Counted from the stretch's first letter, positions 7,800 to 17,876 are shown. The stretch: 64,000 bases of DNA from CAWAWP01 sp963841205 (GCA_963841205.1 CAWJCH010000011.1:223511-287510); one strand, 5' to 3'. Notes: generated by a model not told the origin, from the sequence alone. Program-made: numbers and translations.

Positions 7800-10700
7800 A
7801 TGGATGACGGCAGCGGACGGGCGCGACGCGACTCACCGGCGAGCGGCCCGGGGGCACGCCAATCCGACGACTCGCGCCCCGGCGCGCGCGGCCAAGGTCG
7901 CGCTGCTGCGAGATCCGCGCGGCCAGAGCGCGCCGAGAGTGCGCCTCGCGGCGGCGGGGGGCTGCTGAGCCGCTACGGTCAGCCCGAGAGCGCAGACGCC
8001 ACGCCGAATGGTGACCGTCGGCAAAAGGGGATACGAGGCGCGGTCGATGCGCTCACCGGGCAAGCACGGCGTCTCGGCGAGAACATCCGTAAAGCGACTG
8101 AGGGACCACGTAATCCGCGCGCCGGCGAGTGGAAGGCCACGGACTTCGACCCGCACACCCTTCGCGCCTGGGACGAGCGTGAAGAGGTGCCGTTCGAGGT
8201 GCCTCCCGACCCCTACGACTCCACCGAACGCGATGTGCCGCCTCGGCGCAGTGACAGCTCCCGAGGCTCGCAGTCCGGAGGCGCCTCATCCGCTGGGCGA
8301 AGCGGCCAGGGCGGTGGCCGCGGCAGTGGTGGGCGCGGCCCGCGCGACTGGGACGACGAGGAATGGGACGCCGGTTGGGAGACGGGCACCTGGGATAACG
8401 GGTGGGCGACCGACTTCAGGCCGAACGTCAAATATGCTGGGTCGGGCGCTCGCGACGAGTTCGACGACAGCGGCTTCTGGGCGCCAGGCCGCGGTGGCGC
8501 GGGCAGGCGCGGCTATGACACCGATGAGGATGCGCTCTCTCAGTCGCTCTCGACGCTGGCGGCGCTCGGCGCGGTGGGCCGGCCGATGGGGCGTGTAGAG
8601 CGGGTGCGGCTGCTCATGCGGCGACGCCCGGCGGCGGCGGCGATGCTGGCGTTTTTCGTGCTGGGCTTCATGCTGGCCTGCTGCGCGCCGCTGATCCCGG
8701 TCATGCGCCTCGGCTACGACGCGCTGGACGCGCAGCGGCGGGTGAGCAACATTCAGGCCATCCTGGCGAGTGGCACGACATCGCTGCTCAACGGCTCGAA
8801 GCTGCAGGAGATGAAAGGCGAGGTCGACGGCATCACGCACGACCTCTATGAGATCAACGGCGCCATGAACCTTGCCGGCGCGCCGCTAGCCGCCGTCAGC
8901 CCCGCAGTGCGCGACTACCGGCTGCTGACGCGCATGGGCTTCGACCTGACGGCGGCGGCGGATGAGGGGCTGGACGTGGCGCAGACGCTGCTGCTTCCGC
9001 TGGAGGGCGGGGCGCTCTCGGCGGACTCGTCCACGCCGGGCATCACCACTTCGGACATCCAGCAGGCGCAGGGCATCCTGGCGGACGCGAGCGCGCGGAT
9101 TGACGACGCCCTGGCGGCGTACGCGGCCATCGACGTCCACGCGCTGCCGGGGATATTGCAGCCGAGCGGCAAGTACGGCAAGTACCTCGCGCTGCTGCCG
9201 ACGGCGAAGGGCGTGCTGAGCGAACTGAACACGCTGCTGCCGGGGGCGGCGGCGCTGCTCGGCGTGGGCTCGCCGGCGTATTATCTCGTGGTGCTGATGG
9301 ACCGCAGCGAGCTGCGTCCGGGCGGCGGCTTCCAGGGCAACTACGGCATCCTGACCATCGAGGGCGGTAAGCAGTCCGCCAAGTATCCCTTGGCCTTCAA
9401 CGCCGTAGACGGGGTGGACACCGCCTATTTCAACTCGCTCCATACCGAGGGACCGGAGGACTGTAGCGCGAATCTCGACCAGCCGCCGCAGTATTACTGG
9501 TGGTGGCCGTACCGCATCAACGATGAGACGCCGCCCTGCAATGTCAACTGGGGCATGCGCGACGCCAACCTTTCGCCGAACTTCCCGCAGAACGCGCTGA
9601 CGGACATGCAGATCGTGCAGGACGCCGGGGAGGTCTCGAAGGCGGACCCGCACGCGCAGCTGGCGGGCGAGATCGCCTTCACGCCGGTGCTGGCGGAGGA
9701 TCTGATGGCGCCGAGCGTGCTCGGGCCAGTCACGGTCTCGCTTCCCGGTTTTTTTTCGGGGCAGGTGACCGGTGCGAATCTGGAGCAACTAGTCCATGAG
9801 AGCAAACTTGGCGCGAACGGTGTCGGCGAAACATTCGTCAAGGTTTTCGGTCAGGCGCTGCTGGCCAAGCTGAAGGCGGCCAAGGGCAACCAGCTCAAGC
9901 AGGTGCTCAGCGTGGTGGAGAAGGATTTGAAGGATAAGGAGCTGGAGCTGTATCTGCGTGACCCGAACGCGGAGCTGGTCTTGCAGCAGCTCGGGCTGGC
10001 CAGCACGATCAATCAGGTCGGCAGCGACGGCTTCTTCGTGGTGGACACCAACTTCGGGGGCAACAAGGCTAACGCCTACGTCACCGAGGACCAGACGGAC
10101 GTGGTGACGCTGCTGCCGGACGGCGGTGCACTCCATCACCTGCGCATCGCGGTGACCTACGATATGACCGGCGCCGTCTACGATGGCACGGAGGACCAGA
10201 AGAACTACATAGACCTCCAACGAACGTATCTGCCTGGCGACGCGACCATACTTGGCTATTCAGGCTTCGCGCCGCAGATTTTCGGTATCCTCGGCTGTCC
10301 GGACAAATATGCAAGTGCCGTCACCGACTGCACCAGCGCACTTCACGCGATCACGCAGCCGACGACGCTCTCCGACGAGCCAGGGCGCACGATGGTGATG
10401 GGAGGCGTAGACGTCCGCTGCGGCGGGACAAAGTCGGGTATCGAGACGAACGTCGATATCGGCTCGATGGGTACGCGTGAGTCGGAGGATTGTTGGTATC
10501 GGCTGGGGCAGAAAGAGACGTTGCCGAGCCATACGCAGGTGATCTACATCGACTTTTACACGCCGCACGCCTTCACGATGGGCGCGAGCGGGCACGGAAC
10601 GTATAGCGAGGTCGTGGAGAAGCAGCCGGGAAGCGTCGACTACCTGACCGTCTATGTGAATACGAGCCAAGTGCACGCCTCCTCGCCCGCGACGGGCACG

Positions 10701-10823
10701 CTCAACAACGGCACATTGACGATCACCAACGAAGACCAGTTCAACGCGCTGATCGCCAACCTTAAGCTGACCTACAAAAGGCAACAGATCATGTCGAATA
10801 CGACCGTTTCGGCTGGCTTCTGA
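7800..10823 (+). CDS. DUF4012 membrane protein with long disordered N-terminus
   Basis: 1007 residues. The first 280 or so are low-complexity, rich in Gly, Arg, Ser and Asp, and probably disordered in the cytoplasm. One membrane helix follows (about 281-302, AAMLAFFVLGFMLACCAPLI). The rest is predicted outside and contains the DUF4012 signature: YYLVVLMDRSELRPGGGFQG with the Arg-Pro-Gly-Gly-Gly motif near residue 505. DUF4012 proteins are common in Chloroflexota and Actinobacteria, often near cell-surface polysaccharide genes, and their activity is unknown. An AGGAG lies 12 bases before the ATG. The gene ends 10 bases before prmC, so they may be co-transcribed. Confidence 0.88.
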   Translation: MDDGSGRARRDSPASGPGARQSDDSRPGARGQGRAAARSARPERAESAPRGGGGLLSRYGQPESADATPNGDRRQKGIRGAVDALTGQARRLGENIRKATEGPRNPRAGEWKATDFDPHTLRAWDEREEVPFEVPPDPYDSTERDVPPRRSDSSRGSQSGGASSAGRSGQGGGRGSGGRGPRDWDDEEWDAGWETGTWDNGWATDFRPNVKYAGSGARDEFDDSGFWAPGRGGAGRRGYDTDEDALSQSLSTLAALGAVGRPMGRVERVRLLMRRRPAAAAMLAFFVLGFMLACCAPLIPVMRLGYDALDAQRRVSNIQAILASGTTSLLNGSKLQEMKGEVDGITHDLYEINGAMNLAGAPLAAVSPAVRDYRLLTRMGFDLTAAADEGLDVAQTLLLPLEGGALSADSSTPGITTSDIQQAQGILADASARIDDALAAYAAIDVHALPGILQPSGKYGKYLALLPTAKGVLSELNTLLPGAAALLGVGSPAYYLVVLMDRSELRPGGGFQGNYGILTIEGGKQSAKYPLAFNAVDGVDTAYFNSLHTEGPEDCSANLDQPPQYYWWWPYRINDETPPCNVNWGMRDANLSPNFPQNALTDMQIVQDAGEVSKADPHAQLAGEIAFTPVLAEDLMAPSVLGPVTVSLPGFFSGQVTGANLEQLVHESKLGANGVGETFVKVFGQALLAKLKAAKGNQLKQVLSVVEKDLKDKELELYLRDPNAELVLQQLGLASTINQVGSDGFFVVDTNFGGNKANAYVTEDQTDVVTLLPDGGALHHLRIAVTYDMTGAVYDGTEDQKNYIDLQRTYLPGDATILGYSGFAPQIFGILGCPDKYASAVTDCTSALHAITQPTTLSDEPGRTMVMGGVDVRCGGTKSGIETNVDIGSMGTRESEDCWYRLGQKETLPSHTQVIYIDFYTPHAFTMGASGHGTYSEVVEKQPGSVDYLTVYVNTSQVHASSPATGTLNNGTLTITNEDQFNALIANLKLTYKRQQIMSNTTVSAGF

Positions 10824-10833
10824 CGGCGAGGCG

Positions 10834-11784
10834 ATGGAGCCACCCGTGAGCATCCCCAGTGACCAGCGTCAAGCGACGCTCGCGGCCGCGCGCAGTGTGG
10901 GAGACGCTTTGCGCGCCGCTCACGAATGGCTTGCCGCTGAAGAGAGGGGCGAGAGACCGGAGCTTGATGCGCAGGTGCTCCTGGCGCACGTTACCGGTTG
11001 GTCGCGCACCGCGCTGATCGCCTACCCCGAGCGCGCATTGTCCCCAGGGCAGGCAGCTACCTATGCCGAGCTCGTGGCGCGGCGGGCGACGCGTGAGCCG
11101 GTGGCCTACGTGACGGGGCACCGCGCCTTCCTGGGACTCGACTTCAAAACGGATCCACGTGCGCTCATTCCGCGCCCCGAGACCGAACTGCTAGCCGAGG
11201 AGGCGCTGCGCATTGTACGCGAGCGACTGGCGCGAGACGAGACGCATCCGCCGCAGGTTGCCGACATCGGCACGGGCAGCGGCGCGATCGCGGTGAGCAT
11301 CGCCGCGCTAGAGCCGCGGCTGCCGCTTGTCTACGCGACCGACGTCTCGGTGGAGGCCCTTGCGCTGGCGAGCGAGAATGCTGATCGGCTCGGCGTCGCC
11401 TCGCGGGTTCGCTTCTTGCTGGGCGATCTGCTCGATCCGCTGCCCCAACCGGTAGATCTATTGGTGGCGAATCTGCCCTACGTCGCACCGCGCGACGCAG
11501 ATACGCTGCCGGCGGATGTCGCGCGCTTCGAGCCTTCCCTGGCGCTCTACGGCGCGGAGGACGGCCTGGGGCATCTGCGGCGCTTCTTTGCCGGTGCGGG
11601 TCGACGACTGCTGCTGGACGGCGTGATCCTGGTGGAATTCGGCTACGATCAGCGGACCGCCGTGGAGGAGCTCGCGCGCGCCGCGTTCCCACGCGGCACA
11701 ATTCGGGTGTACGCAGACTACGCCGGCTGGGATCGCTACGCTCGCATCGAGAGCGGTACAGACGCCAACTCGGACGGTGCCTGA
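10834..11784 (+). CDS. prmC: Peptide chain release factor N5-glutamine methyltransferase
   Basis: 316 residues. The helical N-terminal domain leads to FLGLDFKTDPRALIPRPETE, the typical PrmC linker, then SAM-binding motif I (DIGTGSGAIAVSIA). The catalytic tetrapeptide reads N213-L-P-Y216 instead of the usual NPPY. The Asn and Tyr that hold the glutamine amide are kept. PrmC methylates the Gln of the GGQ motif in release factors RF1 and RF2. The start could also be the GTG at 10846. It follows the DUF4012 gene by 10 bases. Confidence 0.93.
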   Translation: MEPPVSIPSDQRQATLAAARSVGDALRAAHEWLAAEERGERPELDAQVLLAHVTGWSRTALIAYPERALSPGQAATYAELVARRATREPVAYVTGHRAFLGLDFKTDPRALIPRPETELLAEEALRIVRERLARDETHPPQVADIGTGSGAIAVSIAALEPRLPLVYATDVSVEALALASENADRLGVASRVRFLLGDLLDPLPQPVDLLVANLPYVAPRDADTLPADVARFEPSLALYGAEDGLGHLRRFFAGAGRRLLLDGVILVEFGYDQRTAVEELARAAFPRGTIRVYADYAGWDRYARIESGTDANSDGA

Positions 11785-11905
11785 TGGCAGGATCTCTGAT
11801 CTCAAGGGCATCTATGCGGACCGATGGCGCATGGTGTGGTAGGCTGTGTGGGTTCGCTAAGCGCTCGTCCTTGGTGTTGTCGGGCCGCGAAAAATGGGAG
11901 GCTGC

Positions 11906-13264
11906 ATGGCGCGCAAGCCACCGAGCCGCACCTGGACGGCGCGCTTCGGAGCGCGGTACGTCTTCTGGGTGCTCTTCGGCATCAACGTCGCCAACTACCT
12001 AGACCGCTTCGTCGCGATCGCCGTCGGCCCGACGCTGAAAGCCGAATTCCATCTACACGACCGCGAGATCGGTGCACTGAGCAGCGCCTTCCTCCTGATC
12101 TACACCGTGTCAGTCATCCCGCTCGGCCTGCTGGCGGATCGCGCCAGGCGAGCGAGAGTGGTCGCGGCGGGCGTGGCGCTTTGGAGCATCGCCAGCGGCG
12201 CCACCGCGTTCATCGGCAGCTTCTTTGGGCTGGCGCTGACCCGTGCGGGTGTGGGCATCGGCGAGGCGAGCTATTACCCAGCGGGGACGGCGCTCTTGAG
12301 CGCACACTACCCCCGCGAACAGCGCGCCCGCGTGATGAGCAGGTGGAGCGCGGGGCAAATGGTGGGCATTGCGCTCGCGTTCTTGCTGAGCGCGGTGCTG
12401 GCGGCCGTGGCGGGGTCACAGGCGGGATGGCGACTCGCATTTCTCTTCACGGCCCCGCCCGGTTTAGCGCTGGCATTACTTATCTGGCGCGCGCCCGAAG
12501 CGCCGCCCGCATCAGTGCCCAGTGCCGATCAGGCCTCCCTCGCCTCCAAAGCAAGCGAATCCGCCGCCAACAGCTCAGTGTGGCAGCAGATCGCGCGCGT
12601 CCTGCGTCTCCGCACAGTGTTGGTCGTGATCGTGCTGCAAGCACTGACGTTCGCGGTGGTTGCGCCCACGGTCACCTTTCTGCCCATCTACGTACAGTCG
12701 CGCGGCGGGCCATTCAGACTCAGTGAGCCACAGACGGCGCTGCTGACGGGATTCGTCGTCGTCGTCGGCGGCCTCTGTGGGACGTTGCTCGGCGGCGTCT
12801 TCGCCGACTACCTCGGGCGTAGGACGCCAGGTGGTCGGGTTCTCGCGGCCGGCCTGAGCAACCTGATCGCCGTGCCATCCTTCGCCATCATGCTCCTCAC
12901 ACACTCGTTGCCGATCTTCGTCAGCGCCAGCACGCTTGCCGTCCTAGCGCTGAGCGTGTCAACCGGCCCACTTTCCGCCGCATCGCAGGATGTGACGCCC
13001 CTGGCCTTGCGCGCCACGTCGGTCGCACTGATTTTGCTCGGGTCGCACCTCTTCGGCGACGTCTGGTCGCCAGGGGCGGTGGGCGCGCTCTCGACCCACC
13101 TGCGCGAACACGCCGATCAAGCGCTGCTCTGGATCGGCCTGCCGCTCTTGACGCTGGCGGCGATCGTGGGAATTTGGGGCTCGCGGTTTTACGCGCGCGA
13201 GGTGTTGGCACTCGAGCGGAGCGACAGATCGCGAGGCGAAAGCTCGCCGATTTCCGCCGGATAA
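11906..13264 (+). CDS. Major facilitator superfamily transporter
   Basis: 452 residues from the ATG at 11906, chosen because GGGAGG lies 5 bases upstream; an ATG 12 bases earlier overlaps that site. About 12 membrane helices. The first cytoplasmic loop carries the MFS motif GLLADRARRARV, and the equivalent in the second half is GGVFADYLGRRTPGG. The opening YLDRFVAIAVGPTLKAEF is like the sphingolipid-transporter/Spns and organic-anion branches of MFS. The substrate cannot be read from the sequence. It stands alone, about 120 bases after prmC. Confidence 0.88.
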   Translation: MARKPPSRTWTARFGARYVFWVLFGINVANYLDRFVAIAVGPTLKAEFHLHDREIGALSSAFLLIYTVSVIPLGLLADRARRARVVAAGVALWSIASGATAFIGSFFGLALTRAGVGIGEASYYPAGTALLSAHYPREQRARVMSRWSAGQMVGIALAFLLSAVLAAVAGSQAGWRLAFLFTAPPGLALALLIWRAPEAPPASVPSADQASLASKASESAANSSVWQQIARVLRLRTVLVVIVLQALTFAVVAPTVTFLPIYVQSRGGPFRLSEPQTALLTGFVVVVGGLCGTLLGGVFADYLGRRTPGGRVLAAGLSNLIAVPSFAIMLLTHSLPIFVSASTLAVLALSVSTGPLSAASQDVTPLALRATSVALILLGSHLFGDVWSPGAVGALSTHLREHADQALLWIGLPLLTLAAIVGIWGSRFYAREVLALERSDRSRGESSPISAG

Positions 13265-13427
13265 GTCTGCGGTAGTCGCAACCACTGCACCGCCTCTCGG
13301 AGACGTTGCGACCGCGATTCTGGCAGTGCTACACTGCCTATGGAACAGAGGCGGTGGCAGGGCCGCCGGCCATCGATGACACCGAGGTCAAGGCGAGGAT
13401 AGGGCGCGACATTCTGGATGGGGCTGG

Positions 13428-13997
13428 ATGCGTATGAGTGACGAAATGCACAACTTCGGAACGGTGGACCTGATCGGCGCCGAGTCGCTCGGTCAGCCAG
13501 GGAATCGGCGGTTTCGCTTGTATGCCCAGGGCCGGCGCGAGACGGCGAGCCTTTGGCTCGAGAAACAGCAGATCGAGGAGCTATCCCTCGCGCTCGATCA
13601 GTTGCTTGCCCAGGCTACGGGCGGCGAGGCGATGCGAACAGAGGCAGTGGCCGAGCGGTTGGAGCCAGAATCCGCGCCCGATGACTTTCCCGCACACGCG
13701 GACGTAGAGTTCCAGACCGCCGGCATGCAAATCGGGTACGATGAATCGCGCGATGTGCTGCTACTGCGCGCGTCACCCCTGGAGATCGTGGAGCGAGATG
13801 GCGAGGTGTTCGCCCACGCGGACGCGGAACCGCAGTTCTCGGCGCTCTTTACCCGAAGCCAGGGCTTGCGATTGAGCCGCCAACTCTTCGCCATCATCTC
13901 AGCGGGGCGTCCTCGGTGTCTCTTCTGCGGCCAGCCGATACAAGAGCCACACATCTGCGAGAAGCAAAACGGCTACCACCCGGCGCACCTGAATTGA
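13428..13997 (+). CDS. DUF3090 family protein
   Basis: 189 residues. The N-terminal block FGTVDLIGAESLGQPGNRRF and the segment SLWLEKQQIEELSLALDQLL are typical of DUF3090 (also known as TIGR03847). The C-terminus has a likely zinc knuckle, CLFCGQP...HICEKQNGY. The family is found mainly in Actinobacteria and Chloroflexota, usually next to mycothiol- or histidine-phosphatase-type genes; its function is unknown. Two Met codons (13428 and 13434) are equally good starts. The downstream neighbour is tRNA-Gln. Confidence 0.88.
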   Translation: MRMSDEMHNFGTVDLIGAESLGQPGNRRFRLYAQGRRETASLWLEKQQIEELSLALDQLLAQATGGEAMRTEAVAERLEPESAPDDFPAHADVEFQTAGMQIGYDESRDVLLLRASPLEIVERDGEVFAHADAEPQFSALFTRSQGLRLSRQLFAIISAGRPRCLFCGQPIQEPHICEKQNGYHPAHLN

Positions 13998-14093
13998 GGC
14001 CCGTTCCGACGAACTGGCATGCGCCGAAGGGTTGCGCTGGTGCGCGTGATGTGCTATCGTCTCTGGGCTGGCGTCATACCACACTGCCAGCAT

Positions 14094-14164
14094 TCCGGGA
14101 TCGTCTAGTGGTAGGACAGCTGACTCTGGATCAGTCAACCGTGGTTCGAATCCACGTCCCGGAG
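14094..14164 (+). tRNA. tRNA-Gln (anticodon CTG)
   Basis: Full cloverleaf by hand folding. The acceptor is tccggga/tcccgga (14094-14100 with 14157-14163), with D-stem gtc/gac. The anticodon stem is gctga/tcagt (one G-U pair), with loop ctctgga and anticodon CTG at 14126-14128. The T-arm is cgtgg-ttcgaat-ccacg. The discriminator is G and CCA is not encoded. The 3' end is a likely integration site for the element that follows, whose integrase starts about 280 bases downstream. Confidence 0.95.
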
Positions 14165-14174
14165 CTACTACCAC

Positions 14175-14213
14175 ATATGGGAGCAGGCACAGACCTGGCT
14201 CCCATATTTTGTG
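14175..14213 (+). terminator. Rho-independent terminator after tRNA-Gln
   Basis: Perfect 10-base stem atatgggagc/gctcccatat (14175-14184 with 14198-14207), 13-base loop, followed by TTTTGTGT. It lies 10 bases after the tRNA. Confidence 0.75.
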
Positions 14214-14441
14214 TCTTGACGCCCCTCCCCGCTCAGTAAATCCTCCCGCGTAGCGCACATGTCAGCTGTCCTTGTAGGGCAGCATTTGGGCAACACAGTC
14301 GCAGCATGCGCGCAGCATCCGGGCAGCATACGCCCAGCCCATCCGCGCCACACCGGCGACACACTTTTTTGTGCCGCTCGCCCCTCGCCGCGTAGCCTGA
14401 GAGCCTGACCCTCAGGACCTGCGCGACAGGCAACGCACCGT

Positions 14442-15620
14442 GTGGAAAGGCATCAGATGGGACCGCAACGACGACAACAACAACCGACCCCGCAACCCGC
14501 TCCGGCCAAAACCAGGGGCACGGCAAACCGCCCGCCCGCCATGGCGCTGGCGTGGGCCATCGACGAGTACGAGCGTGACCTGCGCCGCAACGGCATCGAG
14601 GCCAAGACCATCCGCAACTACCGCAAGGTGCTCGGCTTGACCCTCGACTGTTGGGAGCAGCGCCTCGGCCGCGCGCCGACGCTCGACGACTTCACGGTGC
14701 GCTTGGGCGAGGCCTTCACCGATTGGCTCCGCGCCCGCAAGCGCCTCACCCGCTGGCACGGCGAGGACCTCGAGGGCAAACCGCTGGCCGAGGAGACGAT
14801 CCGCACCTACCTCCGCGCGCTCAAGGCGTTCTCCAGCTGGCTCGCCGCCCCCAAGCAGCGCTACACCGACGAGAATCGATTGCATCTGCTCCAACTCCCC
14901 AAGGAGCCGGAGACCTACAAGCTGCCACTGGAGAAATCCGAGATCCAGGCCTTCATCGACAGTTGCGACCCGACGACCACGCTCGGCACGCGCGATCTCG
15001 CCCTCCTCCTGCTCCTCCTGGATGGCGGACTCCGCGCCAGCGAGCTGACGAGCCTCCTGGTCGGGCATGTCAACGTCGACGAAGGGCAGATCTTCATCGC
15101 CTCAGGCAAGGGCAAGAAGTCGCGGACGGTCACCGTCGGCGCCGACGCACGACGCATGCTCGCCCGGTACGCCTTCTTTCGCGACGCTCATAGCGGACAT
15201 ACTGCCTCGCCCGACGCCCCGTTCTTCCGCAACCTCAAGGGCGATGCGCTCAAGTACGAGGCACTGCGCAAGTGGCTGGTGCGCCTCAAGGTCCGCGCTG
15301 GCGTCACCCGCAGCTTCCTCCATCTGCTCCGTCACACCTCGGCAGTGCAAACCCTGGAGGTGCCAGGGTCGGACCTCTTCACCCTGCAGGCCAAGCTCGG
15401 CCACTCGGATATCGCCACCACCCGCCGCTACCTGCGGATGACACGGGAGCAGCTCAGCGCGAGGCAACGCACCTTCAGCCCGATCGACCACCTCGGCCTC
15501 GACGGCTTGATGCGCCTCGAATCACCCGAGAAGAGTGACGGTCGCCTCTACCACCGCCGGATGCCCGTCCCGGCGCCGACGCCTAAGCCGCGCGGTCGCC
15601 CCCGGAAGGAGCCTTCATGA
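14442..15620 (+). CDS. Tyrosine recombinase / site-specific integrase
   Basis: 392 residues. There is a SAM-like core-binding domain (about 35-150), then the catalytic domain with the full set: Arg198 (GLRASEL), Lys near 225 (SGKGKKSRTV), His294 and Arg297 (HLLRHT), His321 (LGHSD) and Tyr330 (TTRRYLRMT). The basic tail ends PKPRGRPRKEPS, an AT-hook-like DNA-binding patch. Its location just behind tRNA-Gln and transcription away from it fit an integrase that uses the tRNA 3' end as attachment site. The start could be the ATG at 14457 instead of 14442. Confidence 0.93.
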   Translation: MERHQMGPQRRQQQPTPQPAPAKTRGTANRPPAMALAWAIDEYERDLRRNGIEAKTIRNYRKVLGLTLDCWEQRLGRAPTLDDFTVRLGEAFTDWLRARKRLTRWHGEDLEGKPLAEETIRTYLRALKAFSSWLAAPKQRYTDENRLHLLQLPKEPETYKLPLEKSEIQAFIDSCDPTTTLGTRDLALLLLLLDGGLRASELTSLLVGHVNVDEGQIFIASGKGKKSRTVTVGADARRMLARYAFFRDAHSGHTASPDAPFFRNLKGDALKYEALRKWLVRLKVRAGVTRSFLHLLRHTSAVQTLEVPGSDLFTLQAKLGHSDIATTRRYLRMTREQLSARQRTFSPIDHLGLDGLMRLESPEKSDGRLYHRRMPVPAPTPKPRGRPRKEPS

Positions 15621-15820
15621 TTCTTCGACGCATGCATACGCACAGCTCGCGCGCACCTCCGTCTCCCGACGCCCGCGCAGTACACGAAAACGCCTGCGAG
15701 CGATCTTGGCAGAGGCACTCGCAGGCAGTGATCCCCACAACCCACTCCGCAGTCGGGCGATTTCCGCGTCCGGCCACCGTACCCGAGCAGGCAGGAATGC
15801 TTGCCCAAGGAGGTCGTGTC

Positions 15821-16189
15821 ATGTCCAGTCTACCGCGCCGCCGTCGAAGGCGGCAACCCGCAGCCACCCATCAGGAAACGCCGCACACGCAAGCCCGCCG
15901 CTTGGCGATCCAACTCACCCCCATGCAACGGCATCTGGTCGTCCAAGTGGGGCTCCCGCGCTGGCTGCATTTGTCGCGGCCCTACCATCCACCGCTGGGT
16001 CGATCACTCTCGGCCGCACTCGCCCTTGCCTCGCCAGAATTCGGCGTGCTGGAGCCGGTTCCCGCGGAGGTGGACGCCTACCAGCTCACCCTCGTCGGCG
16101 AACTCGTCGCCGGGATCTGGCTCACCGCCGCCCTCTGCGACCCGGAGCCCCTCCCGACTCCTTCCTTTCGCCCGTCTCCCCACCGCTAG
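15821..16189 (+). CDS. Element-borne hypothetical protein (122 aa)
   Basis: Family not recognised. The start was set at the ATG at 15821 because of AAGGAGG 9 bases upstream; the frame is open further up but without a ribosome site. The Arg-rich N-terminus (RRRRRRQP) is followed by a more hydrophobic C-terminal half (YQLTLVGELVAGIWLTAALC). It lies between the integrase and the next small gene on the same strand. Confidence 0.5.
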   Translation: MSSLPRRRRRRQPAATHQETPHTQARRLAIQLTPMQRHLVVQVGLPRWLHLSRPYHPPLGRSLSAALALASPEFGVLEPVPAEVDAYQLTLVGELVAGIWLTAALCDPEPLPTPSFRPSPHR

Positions 16190-16242
16190 CCGGACGTACG
16201 GCCAAGCACCTCATCCCAATTCGTAAACAGGAGAAACATTCC

Positions 16243-16842
16243 ATGTTGGTTTGCATCGGCACCGTCGACAACTTCATCCTCATGCCCTCCCCCGTCCTCG
16301 ATGAGAGCGAGCAGGGCTTCCACCTCGAACAGCGCCTCCAGGTCACGCTGCAGGCGGCCGCCAACGAACGGCAGCTCATGATCGAGTTCCGCACCGGCGA
16401 GGGGTCGGATGCCCCCGCCGAGCAGCTCCTCAACCAGTGGCTCGAGTCGGGCGAGCTGGTCGAGGCGCTCTGCACCGGGCTCACTGCGAGGCCGTTCATG
16501 CAGAACAAGGACAAGACGTATCGGCGCCAGGGCAAGGAGGTCAAGGTCGGCGACGAGACCGCCTACCTCGACACCATGGTCGTCTTCGCCGGCGCCTCTA
16601 TGTCCCTGCTCTCGGCCGCGAAATCCCTCGACGACGCGGTCAAGGCGGCACGCGCCAGCTACAAGCGCGGCCAGCGCGAGTACCGCGCCCAGCGCAACGC
16701 CGAGCGGGTGAAGCAGATGGAGTCCCAGGTCCTCGACCGCGTCAAGCAGATGCGCGAGCGCAAAGCCGCCGAGGACGCCGCCAAGGCTTCCGCAACCACC
16801 GCTGAACCCGAGGCCGCTGGCGCCAACGGCCGCAAGCGCTAA
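16243..16842 (+). CDS. Element-borne hypothetical protein (199 aa)
   Basis: Family not recognised. The start is the ATG at 16243, with AGGAG 10 bases upstream; a much longer open frame upstream is not supported by a ribosome site and overlaps the previous gene in another phase. The N-terminal 120 residues are mixed alpha/beta (MLVCIGTVDNFILMPSP). The C-terminal 70 are highly charged with a probable coiled coil (YKRGQREYRAQRNAERVKQM), ending in Ala/Glu/Lys. There are no membrane segments. It may bind nucleic acid or the next gene's product. Confidence 0.65.
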   Translation: MLVCIGTVDNFILMPSPVLDESEQGFHLEQRLQVTLQAAANERQLMIEFRTGEGSDAPAEQLLNQWLESGELVEALCTGLTARPFMQNKDKTYRRQGKEVKVGDETAYLDTMVVFAGASMSLLSAAKSLDDAVKAARASYKRGQREYRAQRNAERVKQMESQVLDRVKQMRERKAAEDAAKASATTAEPEAAGANGRKR

Positions 16843-16920
16843 CCGCGTAACGCTCCCCTGCCAGGGTCGGATGCCTTTGCGGTATCCCTCCCTGGCGTTC
16901 CCACGTGAAGGACACGCCCC

Positions 16921-17876
16921 ATGTCGGATACGTCTTCGCCGCAGACCATCGCGCGCACGAAGGTCCGCCTCTCCTGGGTCGAGCGTGGTGGATCGCTCCC
17001 TGCATTCCCACGCCATCCGCCTCGTCCTGTTCGCCCTGGTGGCCAACACGATCATGGCCCAGGCCTTCTTCAACTCCGCCGGCCGCATCCTCGTCCTCGG
17101 CGGGGTCAACCTCACCGGGCTCTACCTGAATGTCAGCTCTATCTTCAGCACCTTCGCCTTCTCGCTCTTCGAGATCGCCATGCTCTGGGCACGGCAGGAG
17201 GTGCTCTCCCTCGACGAGAGCATCAAGAAGCAGATCGGGGCCAAGGACTGGCTGCGTCGCAACCTCGTCACCCTCGTCGTGATCTCGCTGATCAACTTCT
17301 ACTCGCTGACGGTCTTCAACGCGGCCATCTGGCCCGACATCCACGTGCCGGGCATCCCCGAGCCGCCCGCGCCCTGGAAGTTCTACCTGCACGCCGGCTT
17401 CTACACCGTCATCCTCTACCTCGCCGGCATCGTCGGCGAGCGGGTGCGCGTCCGAGCAAGAACTGACGATGACGATGGCGCGCAAGCACACCCAGCAGGC
17501 GCTGGCCGCCCACGATGCCCAGGTCCAGCAGCAGATCCGCGAGATGACCGCCCGCGGAGAGCCGCTCGCCCCACTGGCCGCCGCCACCAGCTCGCCGGAG
17601 ACGGCCCAGCTCATCGCGCTCCAGTCGCTGGTGCTGGCGGGCAAGGTCGATGTCATGGAGGCGGCCCGCATGAACGTCGCGGCCACAGGTGGCGATACCG
17701 GCGCTCCTGGATCGCATCTGCTAGCCGCTCCACTCCTCCGCGCCCAGTGGTCGCGGTCGCTCCCATCGCTGCCAACCGAAGACGCGGACGACGACGACGA
17801 GGAAGACGATGACCCGATCCCGACGGGACGCTACAACGCGAAGCGGCTCACGGCTCGACTGGAGGCGACCCGATGA
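16921..17876 (+). pseudogene. Element membrane protein, frame broken twice
   Basis: Two +1 shifts (about 16993 and 17455) split one protein. Removing one base at each gives about 316 residues beginning MSDTSSPQTIARTKVRL. Three or four membrane helices follow (AIRLVLFALVANTIMAQAFF, TFAFSLFEIAMLW, LVTLVVISLINFYSLTVF, AGFYTVILYLAGIVG) and a soluble Gln/Ala-rich tail. The tail ends in an acidic run DADDDDEEDDD. Family unknown. Its stop overlaps the start of the primase gene (ATGA), which indicates coupled translation. Confidence 0.65.

Noticed and set aside
14094..14164. tRNA-Ser reading (anticodon GGA) from a shifted loop
   Set aside because: That folding spoils the anticodon stem. The 7-base loop ctctgga with stem gctga/tcagt gives CTG, and there is no long variable arm.
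15535..16242. Upstream extension of the 199-residue element protein to 435 residues
   Set aside because: The extension has low-complexity composition, overlaps a gene in another frame, and a good ribosome site exists at 16243.
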